Assembly (NCBI RefSeq): GCF_034480035.2
Contig: NZ_CP118753.2
Coordinates: forward strand, 2,103,076 to 2,167,075
Origin: Methanosphaera sp. ISO3-F5
Lineage (GTDB): Archaea; Methanobacteriota; Methanobacteria; Methanobacteriales; Methanobacteriaceae
DNA: 64,000 nt
Direction: 5' to 3'
Position 1 is the stretch's first letter. Each line of letters starts with the position of its first letter. Shown here piece after piece: positions 28,754 through 37,777 of the stretch. Below the pieces are notes generated by a model. That model searched no databases. It saw nothing but the letters and a program-made list of their open reading frames with translations, and was not told the origin of the DNA. Both the position numbers and the translations under genes were made by a program.

Positions 28754-28969
28754 TCTACTATAACTCCTATATTTTTGTGTAATATTAATAATATTTCTGT
28801 AACTTATTATTTATTCAAATTGCCAATATTTCACAATTAAACATTAAATATATTTATACCGATAATTATCAAGTATTAGCCTTAAATTATTACCTTTTAA
28901 TAATATTTTTTCAATACAATAATAGTTAAATATGTTTTTTTACAAAAATGTATATTGGAGTGGTTTAAT
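28754..28969. promoter_or_regulatory. Divergent region with palindrome near a TATA element
   Basis: 216 bp between the DUF89 gene (-) and the flavodoxin gene (+). TATATTTATA at 28849-28858 is directly followed by the perfect 10-bp palindrome GATAATTATC at 28861-28870, a position suited to a repressor site between TATA box and transcription start of the + strand gene. No gene is seen in the region. Confidence 0.4.
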
Positions 28970-29521
28970 ATGAAAATTTTAGGAATTAACACAAGCCCAA
29001 GACAAAATAGTAACTGTAGAATAGCATTAGAAAAAGCTCTTGATACAGCAAAAGCAGAAGGAGCAGAAGTAGAATTAGTAGATTCTAACAAGCTAAACAT
29101 CAAAGCATGTCAAGGAGATAACTATTGTAAAGCACACGAAGGAAAATGTGCAGTAGATGATGACATGCAACAAGTATACAAAAAAATAGAAGAAGCAGAC
29201 GGAATAATATTCGCAATACCAGTATACTTCTTTGATGTAAACGCTCAAATGAAATTAGTACTAGACAGATTATACTCCTACTTCCAATTCCCATTCACAG
29301 AAACATACGGAAAGAAAAAAGTATCATTCATAATCTCACAAGGAACACCAGACCCAGATGCATTCAAAGCAGTACTACAAACACAATTCAAAGCATTTGA
29401 ATTCCTCGGTTTCGAATTAGCCGACTTTGTAGTATTAACTGACAACAATGTTCCTGGAGCTATCAACGATAAAGAAGATCAGTTAGCTCAAGTAGTTGAA
29501 GTAGGTAAAAACATATTATAA
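28970..29521 (+). CDS. Flavodoxin-fold NAD(P)H/FMN oxidoreductase
   Basis: 183-residue flavodoxin-like protein of the iron-sulfur-flavoprotein/FMN-reductase family. FMN phosphate loop GINTSPRQNSNC at the N-terminus and the AIPVYFFDVNAQMKLVLDRLY motif (written here as AIPVYFFDVNAQMK then LVLDRLY) are visible. The cluster-binding segment reads ACQGDNYCKAHEGKC: one Cys of the usual CxxCxxC is Asp, so the Fe-S cluster may be absent or altered. Start ATG 28970; GGAG is 9 nt upstream. Likely electron transfer or oxygen defence. Confidence 0.8.
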   Translation: MKILGINTSPRQNSNCRIALEKALDTAKAEGAEVELVDSNKLNIKACQGDNYCKAHEGKCAVDDDMQQVYKKIEEADGIIFAIPVYFFDVNAQMKLVLDRLYSYFQFPFTETYGKKKVSFIISQGTPDPDAFKAVLQTQFKAFEFLGFELADFVVLTDNNVPGAINDKEDQLAQVVEVGKNIL

Positions 29522-29679
29522 AACCCCTATTTTAACTTTCACCCCCTTTATTCATAACTATTTTTACCAATTAGTTTTTTCTAAGAAAATATAAGTATTC
29601 TAAAAATCAAACCTAATAATATAATTTAATAAAAAAATACTTCAACTTCTATTTAATTTAAGTATATGGAGAGTCTAAA
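29522..29679 (+). promoter_or_regulatory. AT-rich gap before purF
   Basis: 158 bp. C-rich patches right after the flavodoxin stop (AACCCC, CACCCCC) precede AT-rich DNA with a TATA-like AATATAAG near 29588. No gene is seen. Confidence 0.35.
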
Positions 29680-31080
29680 GTGCAAGACAGTTTGCAAGAT
29701 AAATGTGGAATCGTGGGAGTATATTCCTATGAAGAATCAGTGGATGTTGCTTCATGGATTTACTCAGGATTATATACTTTACAGCATAGAGGTCAAGAAT
29801 CTGCTGGTATAAGTGTTTTAAAAGAAGGTCGAATAAATACGCATGTAGGTATGGGATTAGTATCTGACGTGTTTGACAGTGATTTAATAGATATATTGAA
29901 CGGAAATGTAGGAATAGGTCATGTAAGATATTCAACAACAGGGGAATCCCATGTATCCAATTGTCAACCATTTGTAGAACATGAAGATGATATAATAATA
30001 GCATTTGCACATAATGGTGACTTTGTAAATTCAGAAATATTAAGAAAAGAATTAATTGACTCAGGTTACGAATTTAGATCAACCACTGATTCAGAAGTAA
30101 TATGTCAATTAATAATACATGAATTTAACAAATGTCAGGACGCAGTAAATGCAATAGAAAAAACCTGTGAGAAACTAATAGGTTCATACTCATTAGTAAT
30201 ACTAATAAATGGAGTATTATATGCTGTTCGTGATCCATTAGGAATTAAACCATTAGCTCTAGGAAGAAATGAAGAATTCGTAGTTGTTGCATCAGAAAGT
30301 GTTGCATTTGATTCATTAGACATAGAATATGATAGGACAATCCGACCAGGGGAAATTCTGGAAATTAATAATGGTGTGGAAACCAGTCATCAAATGAAAA
30401 CACTTGGTCATACTGCAAACTGTATGTTTGAATATCTTTACTTTGCAAGACCAGATAGTATAATATTTGATAAAAGTGTTTATGAAGTACGATTAAATAT
30501 AGGAAAACAATTAGCAAAAGAATATCCGATAGATGCTGATGTAGTTATAGCAGTACCGGACTCTTCAATACCAGCCACACTAGCATATGCCAGAGCATCT
30601 GGAATTCCATACGCAGAAGGATTAATAAAAAACAGATATGTTGGAAGAACTTTTATCATGCCAACACAAAAAGACAGAGACCTTGCAGTAAAACTAAAAA
30701 TGAATACTGTCGAATCAATACTAAAAGATAAACGAGTAATAGTAATAGATGACAGTGTAGTAAGAGGAACAACATCCAAAACTATTATTAAAATGATTCG
30801 TGATGCAGGAGCAAAAGAGGTTCATTTACTAATCGGTTGTCCGGAAATTATATCTCCATGTTACTATGGAATAGCAATGGCTACAAAAGAAGAATTATTA
30901 GCAGTTGACAGAACAACTGAGGAAATTAGGGATATTATTGGCGTAGATTCAGTAGGCTACATTAGTATTGACGGATTAGTTGAAGCTATAGGCACTCCAA
31001 GAAAAGATCTTTGTCTTGGATGTATTACAGAAGAATATCCTACAATCATACCTCCTGAATTATATGATGATGAAGATTAA
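29680..31080 (+). CDS. purF: Amidophosphoribosyltransferase
   Basis: 466-residue first committed enzyme of purine synthesis (PRPP + Gln to phosphoribosylamine). N-terminal glutaminase: Cys9 (DKCGIVGVYS) becomes the nucleophile after removal of an 8-residue propeptide; LQHRGQESAGI and HVRYSTTGES follow. The C-terminal phosphoribosyltransferase domain carries the PRPP loop VIVIDDSVVRGTTSK (about 349-363). The last cysteine motifs (CLGC) suggest an Fe-S cluster as in the Bacillus type. Start GTG 29680 behind TGGAGA. Confidence 0.95.
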   Translation: MQDSLQDKCGIVGVYSYEESVDVASWIYSGLYTLQHRGQESAGISVLKEGRINTHVGMGLVSDVFDSDLIDILNGNVGIGHVRYSTTGESHVSNCQPFVEHEDDIIIAFAHNGDFVNSEILRKELIDSGYEFRSTTDSEVICQLIIHEFNKCQDAVNAIEKTCEKLIGSYSLVILINGVLYAVRDPLGIKPLALGRNEEFVVVASESVAFDSLDIEYDRTIRPGEILEINNGVETSHQMKTLGHTANCMFEYLYFARPDSIIFDKSVYEVRLNIGKQLAKEYPIDADVVIAVPDSSIPATLAYARASGIPYAEGLIKNRYVGRTFIMPTQKDRDLAVKLKMNTVESILKDKRVIVIDDSVVRGTTSKTIIKMIRDAGAKEVHLLIGCPEIISPCYYGIAMATKEELLAVDRTTEEIRDIIGVDSVGYISIDGLVEAIGTPRKDLCLGCITEEYPTIIPPELYDDED

Positions 31081-31106
31081 TTCTTCAAAAATCTAACTAT
31101 TTTTTT
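31072..31106 (+). terminator. Weak hairpin and U-tract after purF
   Basis: GAAGA (31072-31076) and TCTTC (31082-31086) flank a 5-nt loop that holds the purF stop codon TAA. A T7 tract follows at 31100-31106. The stem is short, so the confidence is moderate. Confidence 0.45.
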
Positions 31107-31129
31107 CTTTTAATTACAATGTGATTTAC

Positions 31130-32344
31130 ATGGTTGAATTATTATCACCCGCAAGGGATAAACGTTCAGTAAGTGCAGCATTAAATAATAATGCAGATTC
31201 TGTGTATGTGGGAATAACTGATTATAATATGCGTGCAAATGTTGCAAATATTAACTTGGAAGATATTAAGGATATTGTAGCTCAATGTCATGATAATAAT
31301 AAAAAGTTATATGTATGCACCAATACAATAGTATCTGATTGGCAAATAGAAAAATATAAGAAACAATTAGTCCAACTAGAAAAATATGATGTTGATGCAT
31401 TAATAATATCAGATATGGGAATGATAAACGTTGCAAATAAGCATTCAATTCCATTACATATGAGTGTTCAAGCTAATATTACAAATACAGAAAGTTTAAA
31501 ATTATATAAGGAACTTGGAATATCAAGAGCAGTATTATCTAGAGAATTATCATTAGAACAAATACGTTATATTAAGAAAAAATCACCAATAGAAATTGAA
31601 ACATTTGTTCATGGTGCAATGTGTGTGGCAATATCAGGACGGTGTTTTCTTAGTTCATACTTCTATGATAGAAATGCAAATTGTGGAGAATGTCTTCAGC
31701 CATGCCGACAGGAATGGATTATTAATTCAAATGAAAACAAACAATTAGTGTTAACGCGTCCTGAAGATAATGATATTGAAAAATCAAGATTACTTAGTCC
31801 TAGGGATATGTGTATGATAGAACATATTCCTGAACTTATAGAAAGTGGTATTGATGCATTTAAAATAGAGGGAAGGGCCCGGGCACCGGATTATGTGGCA
31901 ACTGTTACAAAATGTTATTCTGATGCTATCAGATTATATCAGGATGGATTATGGGATGAAAAATCGGAAGAGTTAATACCTTACTGGCTAAAAGAATTAA
32001 AATCAGTGTTTAACAGGGGATTTGACACCGGATTCTATTATAGAACACCTAAGGAGACTAGTTATGATAATCAGGCAACATATAAAAAGGTGGATATAGG
32101 ACAGGTTGTTAATTACTATAAGAAGATTCATGTTGCTGAGATTAAGTTATGGGAAAAACTTAAAGTTGGTGATGAAATAATTATTCAGGGTAATAAGACT
32201 GGTAGTGTTAGTCAAAAGGTTTCATCTATGCAGGTAGATGGTAAAAATATTGATGAAATATTGGAAGGTAATGTTGGGATAAAATTTGATGATACAGTTC
32301 GTGAAAATGATCATGTGTACAGAAAAGAGGTAATAGGTGATTGA
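31130..32344 (+). CDS. Peptidase U32 family protein
   Basis: 404-residue U32-family protein. [18 protein letters not shown] opening, [20 protein letters not shown], and the diagnostic [16 protein letters not shown] plus CGECLQPCR cysteine cluster are visible. Relatives are collagenase-like peptidases and tRNA hydroxylation proteins (TrhP/RlhA) that use an Fe-S cluster, so a role in RNA modification is as likely as proteolysis. Start ATG 31130; an in-frame GTG at 31121 is less likely. The codon style turns G/T-rich from about 31,850 onwards. It is followed directly by cfbC, 1 bp away. Confidence 0.82.
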   Translation: MVELLSPARDKRSVSAALNNNADSVYVGITDYNMRANVANINLEDIKDIVAQCHDNNKKLYVCTNTIVSDWQIEKYKKQLVQLEKYDVDALIISDMGMINVANKHSIPLHMSVQANITNTESLKLYKELGISRAVLSRELSLEQIRYIKKKSPIEIETFVHGAMCVAISGRCFLSSYFYDRNANCGECLQPCRQEWIINSNENKQLVLTRPEDNDIEKSRLLSPRDMCMIEHIPELIESGIDAFKIEGRARAPDYVATVTKCYSDAIRLYQDGLWDEKSEELIPYWLKELKSVFNRGFDTGFYYRTPKETSYDNQATYKKVDIGQVVNYYKKIHVAEIKLWEKLKVGDEIIIQGNKTGSVSQKVSSMQVDGKNIDEILEGNVGIKFDDTVRENDHVYRKEVIGD

Positions 32345-32345
32345 T

Positions 32346-33134
32346 ATGGTTAAAAAAATAGCAATATATGGAAAAGGTGGGATTGGAAAATCAACAACAG
32401 TTTCAAACATGGCTGCTGCTTATGATAAGGATACGTTTGTTATTGGCTGTGATCCTAAGGCAGATACTACAAGAACTCTTGTTGGTAAAAGAATTCCCAC
32501 AATACTTGATACGATGAAGGAAAATAAATCTCCAAATCTTGATGAAATACTTTATCAGGGATTTAATAACACTTTATGTGTGGAGGCTGGTGGGCCTGAG
32601 CCTGGTGTGGGGTGTGCTGGTCGTGGTGTTATTGTTGCTATGAAGCTTTTGGATAAACTTTCAGCTTTTGACAGTAATCCTGATTTGGTAATTTATGATG
32701 TTTTGGGTGATGTGGTATGTGGTGGTTTTAGTGTACCTTTACGTGAGGAATATGCTGATGAGGTGTATATTGTGACTAGTGGTGAATATATGTCATTGTA
32801 TGCTGCTAATAATATTGCTAAGGGTATTCGTAAGCTTAATGGTAAGCTTGGTGGTATTATCTGTAATTGTCGTAATGTAAAGGATGAGGTTGAGATTGTA
32901 TCTGAGTTTGCTTCTTTAATTTCATCTAAGGTTATTTCTGTAATTCCTCGAAGTGAACTTGTTCAGCAGAGTGAGTATAATGCTTGTACTGTTCTGAAAA
33001 TGTTTCCGGAATCTGATCAGGCGGATAAGTACCGTGAATTGGTTGATACTATTGTTAATAATGATTCTTTCAGTACTCCTACTCCTTTGACTATGGATGA
33101 GTTTGAAAGTTTTTTCCATAAGTATGTTAGTTAA
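32346..33134 (+). CDS. cfbC: Ni-sirohydrochlorin a,c-diamide reductive cyclase, ATPase subunit
   Basis: 262-residue NifH-like protein that feeds electrons to CfbD in coenzyme F430 synthesis. P-loop GKGGIGKST (about 9-17), C90 (GVGCAGRG) and C125 (VVCGGFSVP), which bind the bridging [4Fe-4S] cluster, and switch motifs DPKADTT are all visible. Start ATG 32346, 5 nt after AGGTGA. A nitrogenase Fe protein is less likely: no nif genes nearby and the length and VLGDVVCGG match CfbC. The mRNA is unusually G/T-rich. Its end overlaps the next (-) gene by 8 bp. Confidence 0.88.
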   Translation: MVKKIAIYGKGGIGKSTTVSNMAAAYDKDTFVIGCDPKADTTRTLVGKRIPTILDTMKENKSPNLDEILYQGFNNTLCVEAGGPEPGVGCAGRGVIVAMKLLDKLSAFDSNPDLVIYDVLGDVVCGGFSVPLREEYADEVYIVTSGEYMSLYAANNIAKGIRKLNGKLGGIICNCRNVKDEVEIVSEFASLISSKVISVIPRSELVQQSEYNACTVLKMFPESDQADKYRELVDTIVNNDSFSTPTPLTMDEFESFFHKYVS

Positions 33135-33561
33135 TCCATGATTTTGCTGGGTAATTGTTTTTTTCATATGATTGGATACTGCTTTCTAGTGCATCCTGGA
33201 AAGTGTTAAAATAATACAAATGAGATACACAATCACAATCAGAACAACCAAAACCATCAATATAATCAACGCTATCAGAAAGTATCTCGTTTGCTATTCG
33301 ACATTCTATTTTTTCAGAACAATAAGTGTATATGACCTCCTTCACTTCCACATTTTTATTAAGTAAAAGATAATCAACATGCCAATGCTTCTTTTTATCC
33401 TTAGAAATATGTCTTTCAATACGCTTAGACAAGCAATTCAATGCAGAACCAACATAAACATAAAACCCTTTACTAAAACTAATCAAACCTCTTGCACCTA
33501 CCTTAATATTACAATCATCATACAACTCAATAATAACACAATAATTACCCTTATCAATCAT
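33127..33561 (-). CDS. DUF123 GIY-YIG-like nuclease-fold protein
   Basis: 144-residue DUF123 protein with a GIY-YIG-related fold: [20 protein letters not shown] (the G-F-Y...Y-V-G core), R-x3-H (RIERH), and HWHVDYLL with conserved His residues, then CSDCDCVSH. In other archaea this domain can be fused to endonuclease III, hinting at DNA repair. GGAGG precedes the ATG. It is convergent and overlapping with cfbC. Function is not established. Confidence 0.78.
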   Translation of the reverse strand: MIDKGNYCVIIELYDDCNIKVGARGLISFSKGFYVYVGSALNCLSKRIERHISKDKKKHWHVDYLLLNKNVEVKEVIYTYCSEKIECRIANEILSDSVDYIDGFGCSDCDCVSHLYYFNTFQDALESSIQSYEKNNYPAKSWIN

Positions 33562-33634
33562 AAAAAAAATCCTCCATCCATTACTCCACTAATTATATTT
33601 CTAATATTATCCTATATTTAATTAGGTGAAAAAT

Positions 33635-34048
33635 ATGGAATATACTTTTTTTGCAAATGGTCATGAAAACGTAACATCAAAACACAAATCAACATTTGAA
33701 ATAACAACAGACAAAAACTTAACACTAAAAGGAGACTGCATAATAGGATTAAACTCAGCAATCACACTAAAAGATCTGCCAGAAGAACTAAGAAAAGATA
33801 TTCAAACAGATAATAAAGAAATAACAATGATATTAAAAACAGAAAATGCAACAGATACTATTAAAGGTGAAGGATCATCAAAACTAACATTAAATCATCC
33901 AACAGACATGGTATGTAGAAAAAGTGACTTCACATGCAACAGAACATTAATGATAAGATGCGATAAAGCAGCAAAAGACCTGAACAAAGAATTAATAAAT
34001 GATTTAAAAAATAATAATACTCTAAAAATAACAATTAAAACAAGTTAA
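33635..34048 (+). CDS. DUF371 family protein
   Basis: 137-residue protein matching the archaeal DUF371 pattern: FFANGHENVTSKHKSTFEIT at the start and LRKDIQ ... NHPTDMVCRKSDF in the middle. Function unknown. Start ATG 33635, 5 nt after GGTGA. Codons are strongly A-ending, in contrast with cfbC just upstream. Confidence 0.72.
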   Translation: MEYTFFANGHENVTSKHKSTFEITTDKNLTLKGDCIIGLNSAITLKDLPEELRKDIQTDNKEITMILKTENATDTIKGEGSSKLTLNHPTDMVCRKSDFTCNRTLMIRCDKAAKDLNKELINDLKNNNTLKITIKTS

Positions 34049-34066
34049 AATATATTAAAATTTAAG

Positions 34067-34150
<84 letters not shown>

Positions 34151-34261
34151 ATATAAAAAAAATAGTTTTCTATATAAAGATGGATTTAACCAACATACCT
34201 ATAAAGGCTATAATAAACTATCTTTATCTTAATATATAAAACTTTCCACAAAAAAATAAAA

Positions 34262-35122
34262 TTACTCCGAATCAGCCATCCTCTTAAGAGATTCACTACA
34301 AGTCTCCATTTTCATACCCAGCTCTTTTTCAACCTTACTAACATTCAAAGAAGAATCTCTAGGCCTAGGAGCTTTCTGAACAAAATTCTCACTACTAATA
34401 GGGTTAATCAGACCATCATTCAAATCAAAAGCCTCAGCAATTTTCAAAGTAAAATCAAAACGATTAATAGCATCATTACCAGCAGTATGGAAAACACCAT
34501 TTTTATCCCGACGAGCAATCTCAAAAATAGCTTCACCAGCATTATCAGCTAAAGTAGGAGAATTAATCTGATCAGTAACAATATTAATCTCACGTTTACT
34601 TCTCAATTCCTTAACAACCCAATTAGTAAAATTAGCCCTTTCATGCCAACCATAAAGAACACTAACCCTAGCAATAGCCCAATTACTAGAATATTTCTGT
34701 AATTGAACCTCACCATCATACTTAGACTTAGCATAAATACCTAAAGGATTAACAGGATCATCCTCCTTATAATAACCACGACAACCATCAAAAACAAAGT
34801 CAGTAGAAACATAAATAATTTTAGCCCCAACTTCCTCAGCAGCCTTAGCTAAATAACCAGTTCCATCACCATTAATAGAATATGCCTTATCAACTTCATC
34901 TTCACACAAATCTACATGAGTCATAGCAGCACAATGAATAATAACATCAGGATTCTCCTCAACAACACTATCATGTACTTGACTTTCATCAGTGATATCA
35001 CACTTAACAGTATCCCCAGTAGGATTACTATTATGCACTAATACCAACTCATCATTATCTCTAGCTACGGTAGCAAGCCTCTGACCTAAAAGACCACTAC
35101 CACCTGTAATAAAATATTTCAT
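34262..35122 (-). CDS. rfbD: dTDP-4-dehydrorhamnose reductase
   Basis: 286-residue short-chain dehydrogenase making dTDP-L-rhamnose in the last step of the pathway. N-terminal GGSGLLGQRL nucleotide motif, CAAMTHVDLCEDE, STDFVFDGCRGYY, and the Y-x3-K pair (YAKSKYDGE) are seen. No ribosome binding site is visible; TATA-like TATTTTATATTTT about 25-35 nt upstream on the minus strand suggests a leaderless message. It is divergent from the frameshifted TIGR04076 gene, with rfbB, rfbA and galU beyond. Confidence 0.9.
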   Translation of the reverse strand: MKYFITGGSGLLGQRLATVARDNDELVLVHNSNPTGDTVKCDITDESQVHDSVVEENPDVIIHCAAMTHVDLCEDEVDKAYSINGDGTGYLAKAAEEVGAKIIYVSTDFVFDGCRGYYKEDDPVNPLGIYAKSKYDGEVQLQKYSSNWAIARVSVLYGWHERANFTNWVVKELRSKREINIVTDQINSPTLADNAGEAIFEIARRDKNGVFHTAGNDAINRFDFTLKIAEAFDLNDGLINPISSENFVQKAPRPRDSSLNVSKVEKELGMKMETCSESLKRMADSE

Positions 35123-35171
35123 AGTTATCTATTTACAAATTAAAATATAAAATATTTTTCAGGTGAAAAAA

Positions 35172-35514
35172 ATTAATCAAATGAAAAAAGTAAAAATAAC
35201 AGTTCTACAAACAACACTAAACAAAGAACTAGCAAAAAGAATATGGAGTAAAAGAATTATCATCATGCCCAATGTTAAAAGAAGGACAAGTATTCTATGC
35301 AGATTACGCAAAACCAGAAGGATTCTGTGACGAAGCATGGAAAGCAATATACCAATACGTATTTGCACTAGCACATGGAGCAGAAAACTCAGTATTCTAC
35401 TACCATGACTGGATAGAAAAACCAGGAGTAGCAATAGTATGTTGTAATGATGGAATAAGACCAGTAATATTCAAACTAGAATCAACCAACATAACATCAA
35501 CACCACCAGAATAA
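35172..35514 (+). pseudogene. TIGR04076 family protein gene with a one-base frameshift
   Basis: Small cytosolic family of unknown function, about 110 residues. The opening (MKKVKITVLQTTLNKELAK) and the rest (EYGVKELSSCPMLKEGQ, FYADYAKPEGFCDEAWKAI ...) are in different frames. Removing one A from the A5 run at 35234-35238 joins them perfectly. The first canonical start is ATG 35181, but ATT 35172, in frame, is exactly 5 nt after GGTGA. Either a true recent frameshift, a sequencing error in a homopolymer, or slippage. Both halves look conserved, so decay, if real, is recent. Confidence 0.75.
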
Positions 35515-35604
35515 AAAAAATTAACTAAAAAATTTTATTAATTTCCAAAAAGATAAATAGTATACAATAATAACATTATCGATATAAACGTAAGGGTGAT
35601 AATT

Positions 35605-36558
35605 TTGAAAATTATGATAACAGGTGGAGCCGGATTCATAGGCTCAAACTTTGTACATTACATATCAAACAAATATGAAGACTATGAAATAACAGTACTA
35701 GACAAACTAACCTATGCAGGAGACATGGAAAACCTAAAAGGACTCGACAACATCAACTTCATAAAAGGAGACATAGCAGACGAAAAAGCAGCATCCGAAG
35801 CAATGAAAGATGCAGACTACGTAGTAAACTTTGCAGCAGAAACACACGTAGACAAGTCAATAAACGACCCAGCATCATTCGTAAAAGCAGACGTACTCGG
35901 AACACAAAACCTTCTAGAACTAGTAAGAAAATACGAAGTAGAAAAATACATACAAATATCAACCGACGAAGTATACGGCAGTATCCTCGAAGGATCATTC
36001 AAAGAAACAGATAACATAGACCCATCAAGCCCATACTCAGCCAGTAAAGCAGGAGGAGACCTACTAGTAAGTGCATACTACAAAACATATGACATACCAG
36101 TCATGATAACCAGAAGCAGTAACAACTTCGGACCAAGACAATTCCCAGAAAAACTCATACCACTATTCATACTAAAAGCACTACACGACGAAAAACTACC
36201 AGTATATGGTGACGGAAAAAACGTACGCGACTGGATATACGTAGAAGACAACTGTGCAGGAGTAGACACAGTACTACACAAAGGAAAAATCGGAGAAGTA
36301 TACAACATAGGCGGAGGAAACGAAAAAAACAACCTAGAAATAACAAAACTCATACTAGAAAAACTAGGAAAACCAGAAACACTAATAGAACACGTAACAG
36401 ACAGGCTTGGACACGACAGAAGATACTCCCTTGATGCATCAAAAACCAAAAAACTAGGATGGCAACCAAAATGGACATTCGAAGATGCAATGGAAAAAAC
36501 AGTTAACTGGTACAAGGAAAACTCAGACCGTTTATATCAAGCAACTAAAACTTTGTAA
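35605..36558 (+). CDS. rfbB: dTDP-glucose 4,6-dehydratase
   Basis: 317-residue extended SDR enzyme converting dTDP-glucose to dTDP-4-keto-6-deoxyglucose. MITGGAGFIGSNF nucleotide motif, NFAAETHVDKSI, STDEVYGSI with catalytic D-E, YSASKAGGD (Y-x3-K) and NNFGPRQFPEKLIP are all present. Start TTG 35605, 5 nt after GGTGA. Codons are extremely A- and C-rich. The stop codon is part of the terminator stem that follows. Confidence 0.94.
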   Translation: MKIMITGGAGFIGSNFVHYISNKYEDYEITVLDKLTYAGDMENLKGLDNINFIKGDIADEKAASEAMKDADYVVNFAAETHVDKSINDPASFVKADVLGTQNLLELVRKYEVEKYIQISTDEVYGSILEGSFKETDNIDPSSPYSASKAGGDLLVSAYYKTYDIPVMITRSSNNFGPRQFPEKLIPLFILKALHDEKLPVYGDGKNVRDWIYVEDNCAGVDTVLHKGKIGEVYNIGGGNEKNNLEITKLILEKLGKPETLIEHVTDRLGHDRRYSLDASKTKKLGWQPKWTFEDAMEKTVNWYKENSDRLYQATKTL

Positions 36559-36583
36559 AACATTACAAAGTTATCCTTTTTTT
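36549..36583 (+). terminator. Terminator hairpin of rfbB, containing its stop codon
   Basis: Perfect 10-bp stem AACTTTGTAA (36549-36558), loop AACA, TTACAAAGTT (36563-36572), then ATCC and T7 (36577-36583). The final TAA of the left arm is the rfbB stop codon. Confidence 0.85.
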
Positions 36584-36703
36584 AGAAAATTTTAATATTT
36601 CATTAATACTATTTTTAAAAAGGTTTATTAAATCTTAAGTATAAACATAACTCTATATAATAGTTTCTTAACAAAAATTTTATATTTTTTTGAGGTGAGT
36701 TTA

Positions 36704-37771
36704 TTGAAAGGTGTTATTTTATCCGGTGGTCATGGAACAAGATTAAGACCATTAACACACACAGGACCTAAACAATTAATTCCTATAGCTAATAAACCAG
36801 TAATAGATTATGCTATAGAAGATTTACGCGATGCAGGTATTACTGAAATTGGAATTATATTAGGAACTAATATGCCAAATAAGATAAAAGATGCACTAGG
36901 TGATGGGTCACGCTTCGGAGTGAACATTACATACATAATGCAGGGTGAACCTAAAGGTCTGGCACATGCAGCAAAAACAGCACAAGAATTTGTCGGAGGA
37001 GATTCCTTCGTAATGTACCTGGGAGACAACATTTTAAAGTCAGGTATTGAAGAATTTGTAAGTGGATTTGACGAATCAGACTTTTCATCCAGATTATTAT
37101 TACAAGAAGTAGAAGATCCAAGACAATTTGGAGTAGCAGAATTAAATGATGAAGGAAAAATCATTAATCTTGTAGAAAAGCCAGAACATCCAAAAAGTAA
37201 CCTGGCATTAGTAGGAATATACTTATTCAAAAACAATATCTTTGATGCTATTGATAAAATCAAACCATCCTGGAGAAATGAACTGGAAATCACAGATGCT
37301 ATACAACAATTAATAGATGATGGATTTAATGTAGATTCATTCGTGGTAGAAGGATGGTGGAAAGACACAGGTAAACCAGAAGATGTCCTTGATGCAAACC
37401 AGTTAATCCTTGAAACAATCAAAACAGACATACAGGGTACTGTTGAAGATGATGTAAAAATTAAAGGAAGAGTAATCATAGGAAAAGGCACAGTAATAAA
37501 GTCAGGGTCTGTAATTAAAGGTCCTGCAATTATTGGAGAAAACTGTGAAATAAAAGGTTATGTTGGACCATACACATCAATAGGAGATAATACCAAACTC
37601 ATAGAATCAGAAATAGATTCTTCAATCATTATAGGAAACTCAACAATTCAATCCGATAAAAGAATAACCGAAAGCCTATTAGGACAAAACTCAAAAATTA
37701 TATCAGACAAAAAAACATTTCCAAAAGGAAGAAGTTTTGTAATAGGAGAAAATTCAGTAATAAAATTATAG
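36704..37771 (+). CDS. rfbA: Glucose-1-phosphate thymidylyltransferase (long form)
   Basis: 355-residue nucleotidyltransferase making dTDP-glucose. N-terminal catalytic domain with LSGGHGTRLRPLTHTGPKQL, YLGDNIL, EKPEHPKSN, and GWWKDTGKPEDVLDAN. The C-terminal left-handed beta-helix (about 240-350, hexapeptide-like IIGKGTVIKSGSVIKGPAI) marks the archaeal long form, which may add an acetyltransferase-like or oligomerisation surface. Start TTG 36704, 5 nt after GGTGA. Followed by galU after 6 bp. Confidence 0.92.
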   Translation: MKGVILSGGHGTRLRPLTHTGPKQLIPIANKPVIDYAIEDLRDAGITEIGIILGTNMPNKIKDALGDGSRFGVNITYIMQGEPKGLAHAAKTAQEFVGGDSFVMYLGDNILKSGIEEFVSGFDESDFSSRLLLQEVEDPRQFGVAELNDEGKIINLVEKPEHPKSNLALVGIYLFKNNIFDAIDKIKPSWRNELEITDAIQQLIDDGFNVDSFVVEGWWKDTGKPEDVLDANQLILETIKTDIQGTVEDDVKIKGRVIIGKGTVIKSGSVIKGPAIIGENCEIKGYVGPYTSIGDNTKLIESEIDSSIIIGNSTIQSDKRITESLLGQNSKIISDKKTFPKGRSFVIGENSVIKL

Positions 37772-37777
37772 GAGAGT

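Noticed and set aside
28970-29521. Complete iron-sulfur flavoprotein
   Set aside because: One cluster cysteine is replaced by Asp (CQGDNYC), so only the flavodoxin fold is claimed.
32346-33134. NifH of nitrogen fixation
   Set aside because: No nifD, nifK or nif regulators nearby; the sequence pattern fits CfbC of F430 synthesis better.
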